NCBI GenBank assembly: GCA_026686845.1 | Contig: JAIVEN010000010.1 | Location: forward strand, 23,472,001-23,536,000 | Source: Adenanthera pavonina | Lineage: Eukaryota > Streptophyta > Magnoliopsida > Fabales > Fabaceae | DNA: 64,000 nt | Direction of reading: 5' to 3' | Shown: positions 25,159 through 36,984 of the stretch, in pieces | How positions within the stretch are numbered: the stretch's first letter is position 1 | Layout of the letters: every line of letters starts with the position of its first letter | Position numbers and translations under genes: made by a program | Notes under the pieces: model-generated | Database searches by the model: none | What the model was told of the DNA's origin: nothing | What the model saw: only the letters and a program-made list of their open reading frames with translations

Positions 25159-28111
25159 TGTCACACCTCATCTTTGAATACTTTTTCCCATGAATATTGC
25201 CTCATTTGGAATTGTTAAAGTAGCTCTTGAGAACTTGAACTAACTAGAAACCTTAAAATTGAAAATTCCATTTTCGTCACCATTCCCAATATTGCACAGT
25301 AATTTTTGGAAATTCATAACTAAATGCATAAAAATTATTTCACTATGATTCAAGTCTCTAAAATTATAGAACATCCTTAATTTCATGGGGAAAATATGAA
25401 CATCAAATCAATTCATACAGTTTATTTTTTTAGTTTACTCTTAATTCCCCTATTTCTAGTTTTTGTCCTGTTTCTGACCCTTAAATTTAAAAAAATTCAT
25501 TTCTCAACATGTACAAAGTTATTTCATGCCATCTTTATATCATTTGAAATTAATATATGGCTAATTTCTATATATATTTATTTTGTACATTTATTCAATA
25601 TGTACAAAGCAGAGCATTCTTTTAAATCCTCTAAGGTTAGGATAATTCTCTACTGAAACAGTTTTGAAGAAACATATATAACTTCATTTATATGACTCCA
25701 AATATAACCAAACTAGTGTCATATTAAAGTTAAGACATAATTCTTTTCATACATATAACGACTGAATTTTTGGAGTTTTATACAAATTTAATACACCCTT
25801 TAAATCTCAAATAATATTCATAGTAAATTTACATTTTCCAAAAACTATCTAGTTTTAGTCCTTATACTTCTTTAAAACCATAACTTAATTCATGTATGGC
25901 TAAATGATATAAGACCTACTTCCTCATAAAGCAAACCATATCCTCTAACTAGAGGAACCATAATTTGGCTCAATTCTCTTAACATGACATTCTTGTACAT
26001 TCCCAAATATTAACATGGCAGAACGATATATAAGGGAATCATATACACTTTTGTAAATCTTAGTATCATTTCATAATTCAATAACATCTAGCATGCTTAC
26101 CCATACATCACATAGGATCATAATACATCACTTATACATAATCATAATATAATAAATAAAGCATGCTTCATAGTCAAACATTATTAATAAATTTGAACTT
26201 TAACTTGCTGCTTCATATTTTCTCCTTCCTTTTGCTTTCCTTCATAGCCTTTCCATTACCTAGTATGGTTAGTAACTTGGGGGAATGTGATTGGGCATCT
26301 CAATAGTAAACTTGCACATGCTTAAATACCATTACATTTCATAAAAACATTCATAGCATTGCACAATTCATTAAAAATACATGAAAATATCATGTTGGTT
26401 ATAAAAATTTCAGCAGCATGACGACTTGAAAACCGAACATCCTGAGTACAGTCCTCATTACATAAGCAGCTAGCCAATGCAATAAACAATCAAAGCAACA
26501 ACATGATAACACAATCATTTCATAAAACATGGATAAAATATAATTGTATAAAATACAAAAGCAAGGCAAAAATACTACCTTAGAGCTTTACTATTTTCTC
26601 TTTAAACTTGAATCCTCTTGCTTGGATCCTTCCCAATAACTTCCATACATCTTTCCAAGTCTAGAAATAATCATATAACTGTGCTAAGTCATATAATTCT
26701 TGATGGCTCTCATAAAGTTCATTCTTGAACCCTAAAAACTCATATGGTTTATCTTTGAGTTTTTCTTGAGTCCAACACTTGTTCTTTACTAATTTGGACC
26801 TAAGGAATCCATTTTTAATATCAAATATATGAAAATTCAACTCCTACTAACTCTTTCCTACTGGTCGAAATAAGGGTTTGGAGAGGAAGAAAGTGATTTT
26901 CAAAAATTTGCTTTCAATCACACTAAAACTTATTCCTTTAGTATTTCATGCAAGAAATTCTTTCTTTCCTCACACCCTTGATTATGGACAAAATTCAAAG
27001 CATAAGAAATGAGGAGAAACTCATTCCAACCAAGCCAAACTACTTGAAAACTTAACTAAAAAGCTTTAAGAATTCAAGAGGAGTAATTTACCCTTTTCTT
27101 CTTTTTTTCTTCTTCCTCTTTCTCCTCCTCTTCATCACGTTTTCTCCTTCTTTCTTGGCTATTTTTAGACTTCTCTCCCTCTCCTTTACTCATGCTAAAG
27201 TGGCCAAAGTGGGAGTATATAAAGAAAAATGGAACCAATCACATTTTGCCGCCTTTTCCTCTTGAGTTTTCTTGAAAATTCTATAAGAAAATGACATAAA
27301 TAATTAAATAATATAATTTGACATGTGCTGCTGGTTGTGCACAAAATGAAGGGCATTTTGGTCCAAAATTTTTGGATATTTACTTATCCAGAGATATCCT
27401 GGACTAGTCTGGACAAATAAAACTACTTTAGCAGTATATTTTACTATTATTAGGATACCGATTTTAATTATATTATGATACAAAATTACCATAATATTTT
27501 TATCCCAATTGGTTCAAATTTGGGATCCACATACCTTTTTCTTACTTTATCTACCTTTGTGGGGCCTATAGTGCCCTTTTCCACACACTATGCGCTTTTT
27601 GAAGCTTGGCATGAAATTTTTCTTCACACAAATTTTGTTAACCTTAAACCATTATACCATTAGGTTCAGCTTATTGTGAGCTTCATTTCGATATAAAATT
27701 TACATAATTTCAAAATTACCCTTAATTTGGGCAAAATACAATTTTCAAAACTTTTGGGACTTAGCTATAATTTTTCCTAGGGACCAAACTATAAATAATT
27801 TTTCTTTTAGGGACCCTTGTGCAATTTCATACTTTTTATGCCCATAGCTTAAAAATTCACCTTTTTACCCTTTTCCTCATTCAAAACATGTATTTCAGGC
27901 TATTTATCATATTTTCATATTATAGCATTATGTTTTCATGCTATATCTTTTTATTCGTACTTTTCTCTAATTTCTGCAAAGCGCATCATATTAATCTATT
28001 TAAATACTTCATAATCATTCTTTGGGCATATCATAATCATATTTGTATGGCCTTTTACCTTCTCATGGCATAATCTTATTTTGCATAACCCCGAAAAATT
28101 GGGATGTTACA
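25159..28111 (-). mobile_element. Family B solo LTR, copy B5
   Basis: A 2.95 kb unit starting TGTCACACCTCA and ending GGGATGTTACA. It is flanked by CCAGT (25154-25158) and CCAAT (28112-28116), a 5-bp TSD with one difference. Contents are collinear with B2 and B6: AAATTCATAACTAAATGC at 25310, the CTTCCTTTTGCTTTCCTTC block at 26225, the TC-rich leader at 27090-27150, TATATA at 27216, CCAGAGATATCC at 27388, and the shared 27660-27880 run. No coding region. Confidence 0.8.
27216..27222 (-). promoter_or_regulatory. TATA-like box of family B LTR (copy B5)
   Basis: TATATAC on the minus strand, upstream of CTCCCACTTTGGCC and the GA-rich leader, in the same place as TATAAATA in B2 and B6. Confidence 0.4.
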
Positions 28112-28221
28112 CCAATCGCACAATCTGTTAAAACCAGGAGTCAAACCAAACACACGAGAAAAGGAAAATGAAGCAAACAGAGTAGTGTTAGGGTTTAGTA
28201 TTTCACTACTACAGAAACGGG

Positions 28222-28528
28222 TTTTCTAGGCGGTTATTTTTACTTTTATTGGCGGTTATAAACCGCCTAATATTTGAGCGCTATAAAAACTGGGTGACTT
28301 TTGTAGGCGGTTATAACTGCCTATAAAAGTCTTCTTTTGTAGGCGGTTTTATGTATAACCGCCTACAAAAGTCTACTTTTATAGGGGGTTATATAAATAA
28401 CCGCCTACAAAAGTTATCTACTTTTTAGATAAAAATATTTTGATAAATTTTTGTAGGTGGTTATACAAATAACCGCCTACAAAGATGACTTTTATAGGTG
28501 GTTATATAGATAACCGCCTACAAAAGTT
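28222..28528. repeat. Left subterminal repeats of CACTA2
   Basis: Twelve or so alternating TAGGCGGTTAT and ATAACCGCCTAC units with short spacers such as AAAAGTC. They pair as nested hairpins, as in CACTA1. Several units carry single-base changes (TATAGGGGGTTAT, TATAGGTGGTTAT). Confidence 0.7.
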
Positions 28529-29028
28529 ATCCATTTTTTTTAAAAAAATATTTTGATTCTGGATTAATCTAGTATCAAAATATATGCAACCTATTAAATC
28601 CATTAATAAAAAAATTATTATATTAAAAATATTTACAAATTAGTATCAATTTTATCAATAAATTAAAGAAATTACACACATGCACTAATCCACAAAAGTA
28701 GAAAATAGAAAAAATAAAGCCTAGAGAATATATCACTACTTGTTAGCCTAAAAAGAACATATGCATCCATTAAATTGCATATATGTTAATTCAATATCGA
28801 ACTTGATTGATGTAAAAATGACTAAAGAAGTCATTGGCATGTATGAATATAGCAATACTAAAAATCAAGCATTTGGGTTGTCAGTGAAATTACTCATTTA
28901 CTAAAGGAAATGGGGGATGATGTTAACTTTAGTTCCAACTATGTATCCATAGAAACAAGATCCAATTAAACCTGTGAGTTCATTACGAAAATAGTGAAGT
29001 GCAAAATGCAAACTTAAAATCATCAAAC

Positions 29029-29228
29029 CTTATGGCAGATACCTCCAGTCCTAGCTTTAATAGTCAAACATGCTCCCTCTTGATCAAGTGGCTCCTTAAG
29101 AAGCTTAGACATCTCATATTGACCCAGAATCTTGCTCACATTCAAAGATGCATCATACGCTTACTTATAAAACCCATAATCAATAGCATTCATCTCAGCC
29201 AATTGTGTGATCAGCTTTGCTTCCTTCA
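29029..29228 (-). pseudogene. Captured exon similar to a plastid release-factor-like (PrfB-type) protein
   Basis: Minus strand, after TTCTGTAG at the right and ending CATAAG|GTTTG. It reads KEAKLITQLAEMNAIDYGF, then a stop that replaces one codon (TAA), then AYDASLNVSKILGQYEMSK, LLKEPLDQEGACLTIKA and RTGGICHK. The pattern ...GAC-TI-AGTGG resembles the PCRF domain of release-factor-2-like proteins, and PrfB3 of chloroplasts is my best guess. That name is from memory of the family and is uncertain; that it is a real protein-coding exon is much surer. It is carried inside CACTA2, and no neighbouring exon was found. Confidence 0.5.
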
Positions 29229-31779
29229 CTACAGAATGCCAAGAACACAGTTCAGCTCATAAACTAGAATGAGATTAGCTAAATGCTTTTAGTGGTTACG
29301 GTGGACATTTTTTATGGATGCAGGAGCTGCAAGGGCAAGCATGTTATTTATAATTTCATCAGGTAGCAAAATGTTAGTTAGCCTTCTTTAGATTATGAAA
29401 CTTCTCAAGCCAAGTATTCACTATACTTTGGTTTCAGTGGGTTGGTGGCTACAGCTATGAAAGAATGCTTCATAATCAAAGATGTCATTCATAATGTTAG
29501 TCATATCTCTGAGCTTCATAGAATAGCATTCTAACTATTATGGTTCATCATGTCTTGTTATACGCTTTATTATTCAATTAATTGCTATACCCCACTTATT
29601 ACTAGTCAGTCTATAAGATTCCAAAATATCAAAAATTCAAAAGCCAACAAATCATTAGCAAAAACCAACTGTTTTAAATTGAAAAAAAAAGAATAATATA
29701 GCAGCTAATTAAGAAGAAAAGAAGCCACTAACTAGCATAACAGTAAAAGGAATAAATATACATTCAGCATACCATTGAACTGTCTTCAAGAAAGTATTCT
29801 CTCATTTTCATCTAGAATCATCATGTCCTAGAAAAAACAAACAAAAACTAATTTCATGATATTTTATATAAATATATTGATGATTTGAATGAAAACATTA
29901 CAGTTGAAAATCCATGTGAGTCCAAAAAATGAACTAACTAGTAGCAAAAAAGAGAGAGACAACATCTACATGCACTGTTTCAACTTTTTGCTCTTTTCAC
30001 AATTATAGAAACAAAAGCTTGCACTCTTAATTAACCTAATGGGCCAAAAAAGACCAGTCATACTACTTTACCCTTTTGGCTACCTGTTACTCAATTCATA
30101 CCATTTGGATTAAAAAAAAATTCCTCCTTTCCTTTAATTTCTTTTCTACTTTTCTACCTCCCATATATATATTTATCTATATCTTATAACAAATTTATTG
30201 CACTTTTTTCATATACCAAATCCTCAGGTTCAGAACTGTAGTACCTCTAATTGCAAATGTGATCAACCTAATCATATATTCTAGCTCACGATGAATTTAT
30301 CAAATCAATAATATAGAACTTGAATTGTGTAGAGTTTTTGTCTCCTAAGAGATAAACAACACGTACAAACACTTTATATAAGAATGTTAAAAAAATGTGA
30401 CAATCATGCAACATTAGGTAGAAACTAAAAAGCAAAAAGAAGGAATTTGAAGATGCTTTCTTATATGAGGTGAACTGCATTACAAATCCAGTTGTGTTTT
30501 AGCTGCTAAGGGTACAGGAATATCAATTTAGGACTGATAGCAGCAACTTAAAGAGAAATGAACAATACAATAGTTTTAAAAGATAGTATAGAATGCTACA
30601 GAGTGGGCTTTTGATCCTATATTGAATCATTCATTAATGGAAGCAAAATAACCAACAACAAGAAGTGAAGCCAAACTTAAGGTACAAGGATAATAAACTA
30701 ATCATGTGCTATTTCAATTCTTCCATGAAGCTGGCCTAGGAAATGAAAACAAGTTTGCTTCTGGAACATAAAGAATAATAAACTACATAGGATGTTTAGA
30801 CAGCCACAGAAAAACAAAAAGTAAATGCATTCAGCAAACAACTTTAAAACAACATGATATCCCTAAACAACTAAAATTTATAAACAGATAATAAATAATG
30901 CATGATAGTTTAGTTCTTAAGTCACACTGTTATAGATGCTAAATCATATTTGAAAGGCTACTATCACCTGTCTGTCCATATGCAAAGCAAATAGCCTTAG
31001 CATGTGTTTGCACTCAGTTTTAGCTAATCTGTTAGTAAATTTGAAAGCAGCTCTGTCATAAAAATTAGCTCTTTTATTAAACTTAATTCAACTAAGACAA
31101 GAAACCGAAGCTTAATTAAGATTCAAGCAAATATAACCATGATAAATAATCCAACTAAGAATAAGAGAACCAAGACTCAAACAACAAAATTCTAAGATCC
31201 TAACTACACATAAATTCCCAATTATAGGTACACCATAAATAAATATAATAATCATGAATATCATCTCCCCATGCTGCCTTTGGTAAAATCTTAGCTAAGT
31301 GTAGAATAGTTTAAAAGAAATAAAAAGGAAATTTCCCTTGCAGCAATGAAATTAAGGTACTTAATCAGAAGAAACATAAGCTAATGATATAAAACTACTA
31401 AACATGCTTGAAATTAAAGGAATATGTGCGTCAACAAAATTAATCTTTAGAGAAAAGAGCTATGAGCATGTGGTCAACTCTAAAGGCATAAAACAGAACC
31501 CATGAATTTGTGACAACAAGAACCAGTTTTTCATACTAAAATAAGGCCAAAAGAATATGATTTGAATCTTCAACTAGTACCTATACTGTTGTAGCTGTAA
31601 AATGACCTCTATGGATATATTAAATAAGTCAGTTTTATCATGTTAAAACAACACCTTTTCATAAATTCTTCTAAAAAAGAAATGTAAATATGTCTTAAAG
31701 ATGCAAATTTGAAACCTCTCGAGCTACTACTGTTAGTCACCTGCAGCTACTGATGCAATTAGAAGGATGCATATGGTAA

Positions 31780-32230
31780 AACATATAAAAATGGCGGGTC
31801 CTGGAGTGCCTATCAAGGGCGCTAGCGCATACCCTGGGGTGATCATCACCACCTGCACCTCACATCTCGGCACAGTGGAACGTGTAACCCACCTGCTGTC
31901 TCATTCAACTACATTTGTTCCTGTAATCCACAGCCTAACAGAACACAGCAGCGAGGGACAACCCGCCCATATAGCCAGCGGGGAGGATGGCACTACTGGC
32001 AAAGACCATCTGGCGAAAAGGCCGCAGGCGCGAAAATGGAGAGAGATGTCTTTGAAACAACTAAAGATTATTGATCACCTTCTCCTTCTATCATCGGGAC
32101 AGATGCTAGCCTAATGAACGAAAAGATGTGCCAGCTTTCTCTGATGGACATGAAAGTGGAGAGTGAGAGGGGAGATTACCCACAAGATGAGAATAGATCT
32201 CGGTCAGGACGAGATCAATAGCAGATGTGA
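31780..32230 (+). pseudogene. GC-rich coding-like segment in CACTA2, unidentified
   Basis: This stretch is far richer in G and C than its surroundings. In the frame that starts GGSWSAYQGR it reads, with two stops, through FNYICSCNPQPNRTQQ, RPYSQRGGWHYWQRPSGEK, AKMERDVFETTKDY and MCQLSLMDMKVESERGDY. The stops are TAG after QGR and TGA after KDY. A competing 115-codon open frame at 31767-32114 has a less protein-like composition. I do not recognise the protein. It is likely another captured host exon, on the opposite strand from the release-factor-like exon. Confidence 0.35.
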
Positions 32231-32559
32231 ACGATTGATCGATTGTCCTTTTTTTGGCGATGGCACCAGTCCTTTAACAGCAAATTGACTCTCCGGAAGG
32301 GATCGTGCTTTGTGCTATCAGAGTAAGTTAGAGCACACAGAAGGGATGACTACTTTAGAAAAGGACAAGAGGGAGTATGATTGGGACATTGATGAGAGGG
32401 TGGAGGGAGATTGCTAAACAGAGACAAAAAGATAGTGAGATGAAGATGAGACGATGTATGTAGGTGCGAGGGAGAGGTCAGAGACTCGGGGTGTGAGAGC
32501 AAGCCAAGCGGAAGGAGATGCAGAGAGCTTATGATTGAAATTTATTTTTAAGCCCTAAA

Positions 32560-32790
32560 AGGAATACTTTTCTTAGGCGGTTCCTGCTAAAACCGCATAC
32601 TAAAATTTTTACATTAATGTTAGTTAAAACCGCCTACTAAAGTCTTCCACAAATTATTTTTTAAAAAAAAAAAATTCATTTAATACTTTGTAGGGCGGTT
32701 ATTTTAATAATCGCCTACAAATCCATCCTGCCTTATTTTCATAGGCGTTTATTTAAATAATCGCCTTCTTTTTGGCGTCTATGAAGCCCA
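32560..32790. repeat. Right subterminal repeats of CACTA2, decayed
   Basis: TTAGGCGGTTCC, AAAACCGCATACT, AAAACCGCCTACT, GTAGGGCGGTTATT, TAATCGCCTAC, ATAGGCGTTTATT and AATCGCC in alternating orientation. They are more diverged than the left cluster. Confidence 0.65.
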
Positions 32791-34044
32791 AATGTGGCGT
32801 ATTGTTTCTTGCCTTGGGATTCGATTTTTAGCACTTGGGAAGCTTGAATCTTATTGGTAAGTCATCCTTCAACTTTTCTCCTCGTTTTTCTTCAAGTTTT
32901 ACCAAAAGTTTTTCATAATTTTGGCTAGGGTTCCGATTTCAGTTGAATTCCACTAATTAAATTGTATTTAAATGTGTTCTAGAGCTGTTTTTGAATGTTT
33001 CAATAGATTAGGTGTTGATTTTACAATGGTTAAGTGGTACATTTCCTAAACCTTTACCCTTAAATATTGATATCTTTGGGAATCCGATGTTGTATGAGTA
33101 TGATCATGATTCTAAGAGTTGTTTTGGATATTTTGATGTTTGGGTTGGCTTGAGAAAGCTTTATTTCCATTCAATTTAAGTTTGAGTTGGTAATTACATA
33201 TGCTAAATTTTGAGAATTGTGATGATAATGAGGATTTGATGTTATATAGGTTGTTATATTGCTTAATTGTGATATTTTGGCTCTGAGTTGTGTTAGGAAA
33301 GCTTTGGATTGGTTGTGGTTGCTTTATTTGGCCAATCGAGATGTTGAGTGGGTTGGACGGTTAAGGTAACTGGAGTGTTCTTTCTTTGTTTTTCTATTGA
33401 TTATACATGTTTAATCCCTTTCTTATCATGATATACATGCTTTATGTAATATGTTATGCTCTTTCTATATTATGATATGCACTTAGTACAGATTATGGGT
33501 GTTGTTTTTTATATCATATGTTTGGACACACGGATAGTAAGTTCTTTATCCTAACTCTATATTGTGTTAAAGAAGCCAATGATGATAGTTAACATGATAT
33601 ATATATATGTTATAATGATCTGTAAGCATATGATGGTGATTATGTACCCCATTACATATTATATATGATTTTATAGCATGCTTGCATTATAGAGGATATA
33701 TGTGTTGAAATACTAACATGCATTGGGCATTGCCACATGATATATATTGTTAGGACATATGGTTTGGGTGACGATGCTCAATATACCATATGGTTTGTCA
33801 ATCTATTAAATAGCACACGAGACTTTGTGTTTAGGCAGTGCAACTTATGTTATTCTAGTCACTAAATAGTCATCCTATGGCTGAGAGACTCAAGTGGCTG
33901 TGAATTAGGGTGCACCTTCTCTAAATAGCCACCAATTTGGGAGGTTCAGGGGAAGGAGAGCTATGGTCCAACCTTTGGTGCAATAGTCTTTGCATGATCA
34001 TGACCATTGGAAGGAGAATAGGGTAAGGACCCTGGAATCAGCTA

Positions 34045-35170
34045 TCAGGGGTCATGAGAAAACTTACAAATTTCCTGCCATGATAAGACAAATAAAATTA
34101 CTCTCCAGTTACCTTAAGTTGCAGCACATCCATAACACCTCAATCGGCTAATGATCAACAACTATAACACACAAGAAATAGGCAATCCAACTCAATTAGA
34201 TAATATTCTACTTCAAAACAAAGCCCAAACATTGAACATACCAATAAAGACATTAGAATCTACCAAAAACCGCTTGATGCTCAAAAGGCCCAAATCCACT
34301 ATACCACTATTTTAACCACTTATCATTGGTTTTGACACATCCAAACAACTCCTTGGAGCATAGATATCTTCCCCAAGCATCCATACGTCCTGTATAATTA
34401 CCAAATACACATATCAAGACAAGATTATAGCCCCTTATAAAGCTCAAATCGGTATCTCAAGCACAAATTCAATGAAAACCAAGTTACCAATACCATTCAT
34501 AACCATCATTAAACACAAAACAAACCATAAATCCACATTTGAGCCTAATCAAATTTGGACATTATGAGAATCCAAAGCTTAGATACTAGGGTTTGAAGAA
34601 CCAACCACATAATCCACAAAAATCCATCACCCGAGGCCTAACTACACATATTAGCATATCATTAAAGCATTTGAACTCAATTTAATTAGTGAAACTCCAT
34701 CAAAACTGGATCCCCAATATCCAACACCAAAATCTACAAATTAAAATTAGAAAACAGGAAGGAGCTAGTGGGGAAATCATCATACCTATGAAACTCAAGC
34801 CTTCTAGAGCTCCAAAATGTGTCCTAACATGTCAGATATTCGAACCCTAGCAAAGCATCTTTATTCTTCTCCATTTTCTTTCCCGTCAAATGAACTGATA
34901 GAGTTATTTAAAAATAGAGTTTGTGACATGGTGCTGTGGTGAGGATTAATGGCACCGTAGTTTGAGTGTTTTCTATCTCACAATTTCACTAATGCAATTC
35001 GATTCCCTCACCACTACATTAATGGAGCTTGCCATAGCACAGCAAGCTTTCTTCCTTCTTCCTTTTCATCTCTTCCTCCTATCCTAGCCCCTCCAAACCT
35101 ACACCAATTCGAAAGTATTCTTTCATGAGTTCACTAACATGTCCAAAAGAATTGAATTGGGGTTGTTACA
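34045..35170 (-). mobile_element. Element C 3' LTR, truncated
   Basis: From about 34045 the text matches 56310-56980 closely (GAGAAAACTTACAAATTTCC, AAATAAAATTACTC, CATCCAAACAA-TCCTTGGAGCATA, CATTAAAGCATTTGAA). It ends GGGGTTGTTACA at 35170, followed by a polypurine tract on the minus strand. It is therefore the 3' LTR of a minus-strand element whose 5' LTR starts at 50936. The other end of this LTR is missing at the junction with element D. Confidence 0.75.
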
Positions 35171-35185
35171 TCCTCCCCTCTTTAA
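35171..35185 (-). promoter_or_regulatory. Polypurine tract of element C
   Basis: Minus strand AAAGAGGGGAGGA directly abutting the LTR start TGTAACAACCCC; just upstream is GAGGACGAAATTTC, the sequence commonly found before the tract in this gypsy lineage. Confidence 0.75.
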
Positions 35186-35666
35186 AAGAAATTTCGTCCT
35201 CAAAATTTGAAGACACTAGCCTCAACCATAAATGAACATATTCTTTCTATATTAATTCTTCCACTTCTTAGTAGCTTTTCTCGATATCAGAATCTTCTAA
35301 AACACCTTCATGGGATAAGTTATTCTCTCTCCTTGAATACTTTACCCTATCATTCACAACTTTATTTGACTTACATCAAGCAATTAGCCATCATGTTGGA
35401 TCTTCCTCATATTCCTAGATATAAGATAGGTCGTATAAGAACCTTGATGTGAATTTCCTTACCCTAAAATAGACTTTTTCACACAAATGATTAGGCCAAA
35501 CTTCTATAGCATACAATCATTTTCCTCAATCTTCGACTTTCTCCCTTACTTGTCTACATAATCACTTGTCTACAAGAGTGGTTAGCTGCTTTATGCTGTT
35601 TCTTTTTCAATTCAACTAGTACAACTGCCACATTTACACTAATGAAACTTTATTCATTAAGCACTG
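35171..35666 (-). mobile_element. Element C internal region, 3' part
   Basis: About 500 bases between the polypurine tract and the B2 insertion point. No pol domain is recognisable on the minus strand, although a chromodomain or integrase tail would be expected here in a complete element. It continues at 47845 after the B2 insertion. Confidence 0.6.
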
Positions 35667-36984
35667 ACTGGTGTAACACCTTACTTTTATCTATATTTTC
35701 CCATATATTATAGTATGTACAATGTCCAAATAGCTCATATTAAGAGCTTGAACCATTAATAGAACCAAAATATTTAAATAAAAAAAACGTGGTACTATTT
35801 ATTTAGTTCTCAAGTTTTCTAGATGAACTTTGAAAAATCATAACTTAATCCAAAAAAACCGTATCAATTTGGTTCAAGTCTCTAAATGAAGATAGAAACC
35901 TGATATACAAGATAAAAATATAAAAATTTCCTTTAACCAGACCAATTCAGACAGTTTATTGCTCAAACTTACACTGTACAAATGGTCATTTCTCTCTTTT
36001 TCAGGATTTTGGCCATAATTCTAAAAATTCATATCTAACTCCATATTAAGCCAAATCATGTATTCTATATGCCATTGGAAAGATATATATGTCGACTTAC
36101 CTCCATATTTTTCTTATACATTTTTTTGTCTAGACAGTGTACAATATCAATTTGAATCACTAGAGATATGAACATAACTTTTACTAGAACAGTCTTGAGA
36201 AAACCTGAATATCTCTCATTGTACAGCTTCAATTGAACTCAAACCAGTGGTATATTAACCTCAAAAGAAAACTATTTTCATAAATGTAAACTACTGAATT
36301 TTTAGAGTTTTGTACGATTTTATATTGCTTTTCAAAGAGAAGTAATATATTCAGTAAAATTCGCAGCCTTCTCTACACTGTCTAGTTTTGATCCTAAACT
36401 TTAAAATTACACTATAATTCTTACATATATCCAAATTAAGTGTTCTTTAGCTCATTGGAAAGCTTGTTCTCTCTAGTTTTAGGAAATATATAACACTTGA
36501 CTTACTTTCCTTGTTTCAATCAAAAAGTATTGACTTTATTTTCATTGCTACAAAATGAACTTCTAGGAATATAACATAGTAAAGTAGACTTCATAACAAG
36601 CTCACATGTTCATTCCATGTTTCAAACCCATGCCAAACATTTCATAATGCTCATAAGGACATAATAGCACAATGGCACAGATCTAAAAGCATATACATGA
36701 TTTTATACATAATTTCAAAATATACACTCATAGCTTGAAAACACCATCAAGCATCATTCTCTTCTTCATTCACCTTGCCTTTTCTTTGGACTTCTTTGCC
36801 ATAGCTTGTGCCTATCATTTGGGAAACTTGAGGGGATGAGATTGGGGGAAAGCTCAGTAGTAAGTTACATTTCATGTAATTATGTCAATCATGTCAAATA
36901 ACTCATATTTGATCACATTTAATCACATCAATCATATTTAAACAACAAATTGCCACATTGATCATAAAAAATTCGACAATATAA

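Larger units (their letters stand above)
28204..32804. mobile_element. CACTA2, non-autonomous CACTA transposon carrying host gene pieces
   Basis: Begins CACTACTACAGAAACGGG. The right terminus is eroded to TGTGGCGTATTG at 32793-32804. TTT lies on both sides (28201-28203 and 32805-32807), and the surrounding gypsy LTR text is continuous across the element. Subterminal GTAGGCGGTTAT arrays and the following AT-rich stretch (28550-28690) match CACTA1 closely. The interior differs: it holds a release-factor-like exon (29029-29228) and a GC-rich coding-like segment (31780-32230). No transposase gene. Confidence 0.8.
24967..34045 (+). mobile_element. Element D 3' LTR, split by B5 and CACTA2 and truncated
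   Basis: LTR segments are 24967-25158, 28112-28203 and 32805 to about 34045. Read together they follow the gypsy A LTR in sense orientation: the GACAGGAGGAAAGGAT and TGCCACGATGAGGAATAG blocks, GTGTTAGGGTTTAGTATTT, TTGGGAAGCTTGAATC, and the GGTGCACCTTCTCTAAATAG / GGGGAAGGAGAGC block at 33910-33960. The last part of the LTR is missing; at about 34045 it passes into the oppositely oriented C LTR. Confidence 0.75.

Noticed and set aside
31767..32114. 115-codon ORF as a gene
   Set aside because: The composition is not convincing, no family is recognised, and another frame in the same place looks more protein-like. Listed only as a coding-like segment.
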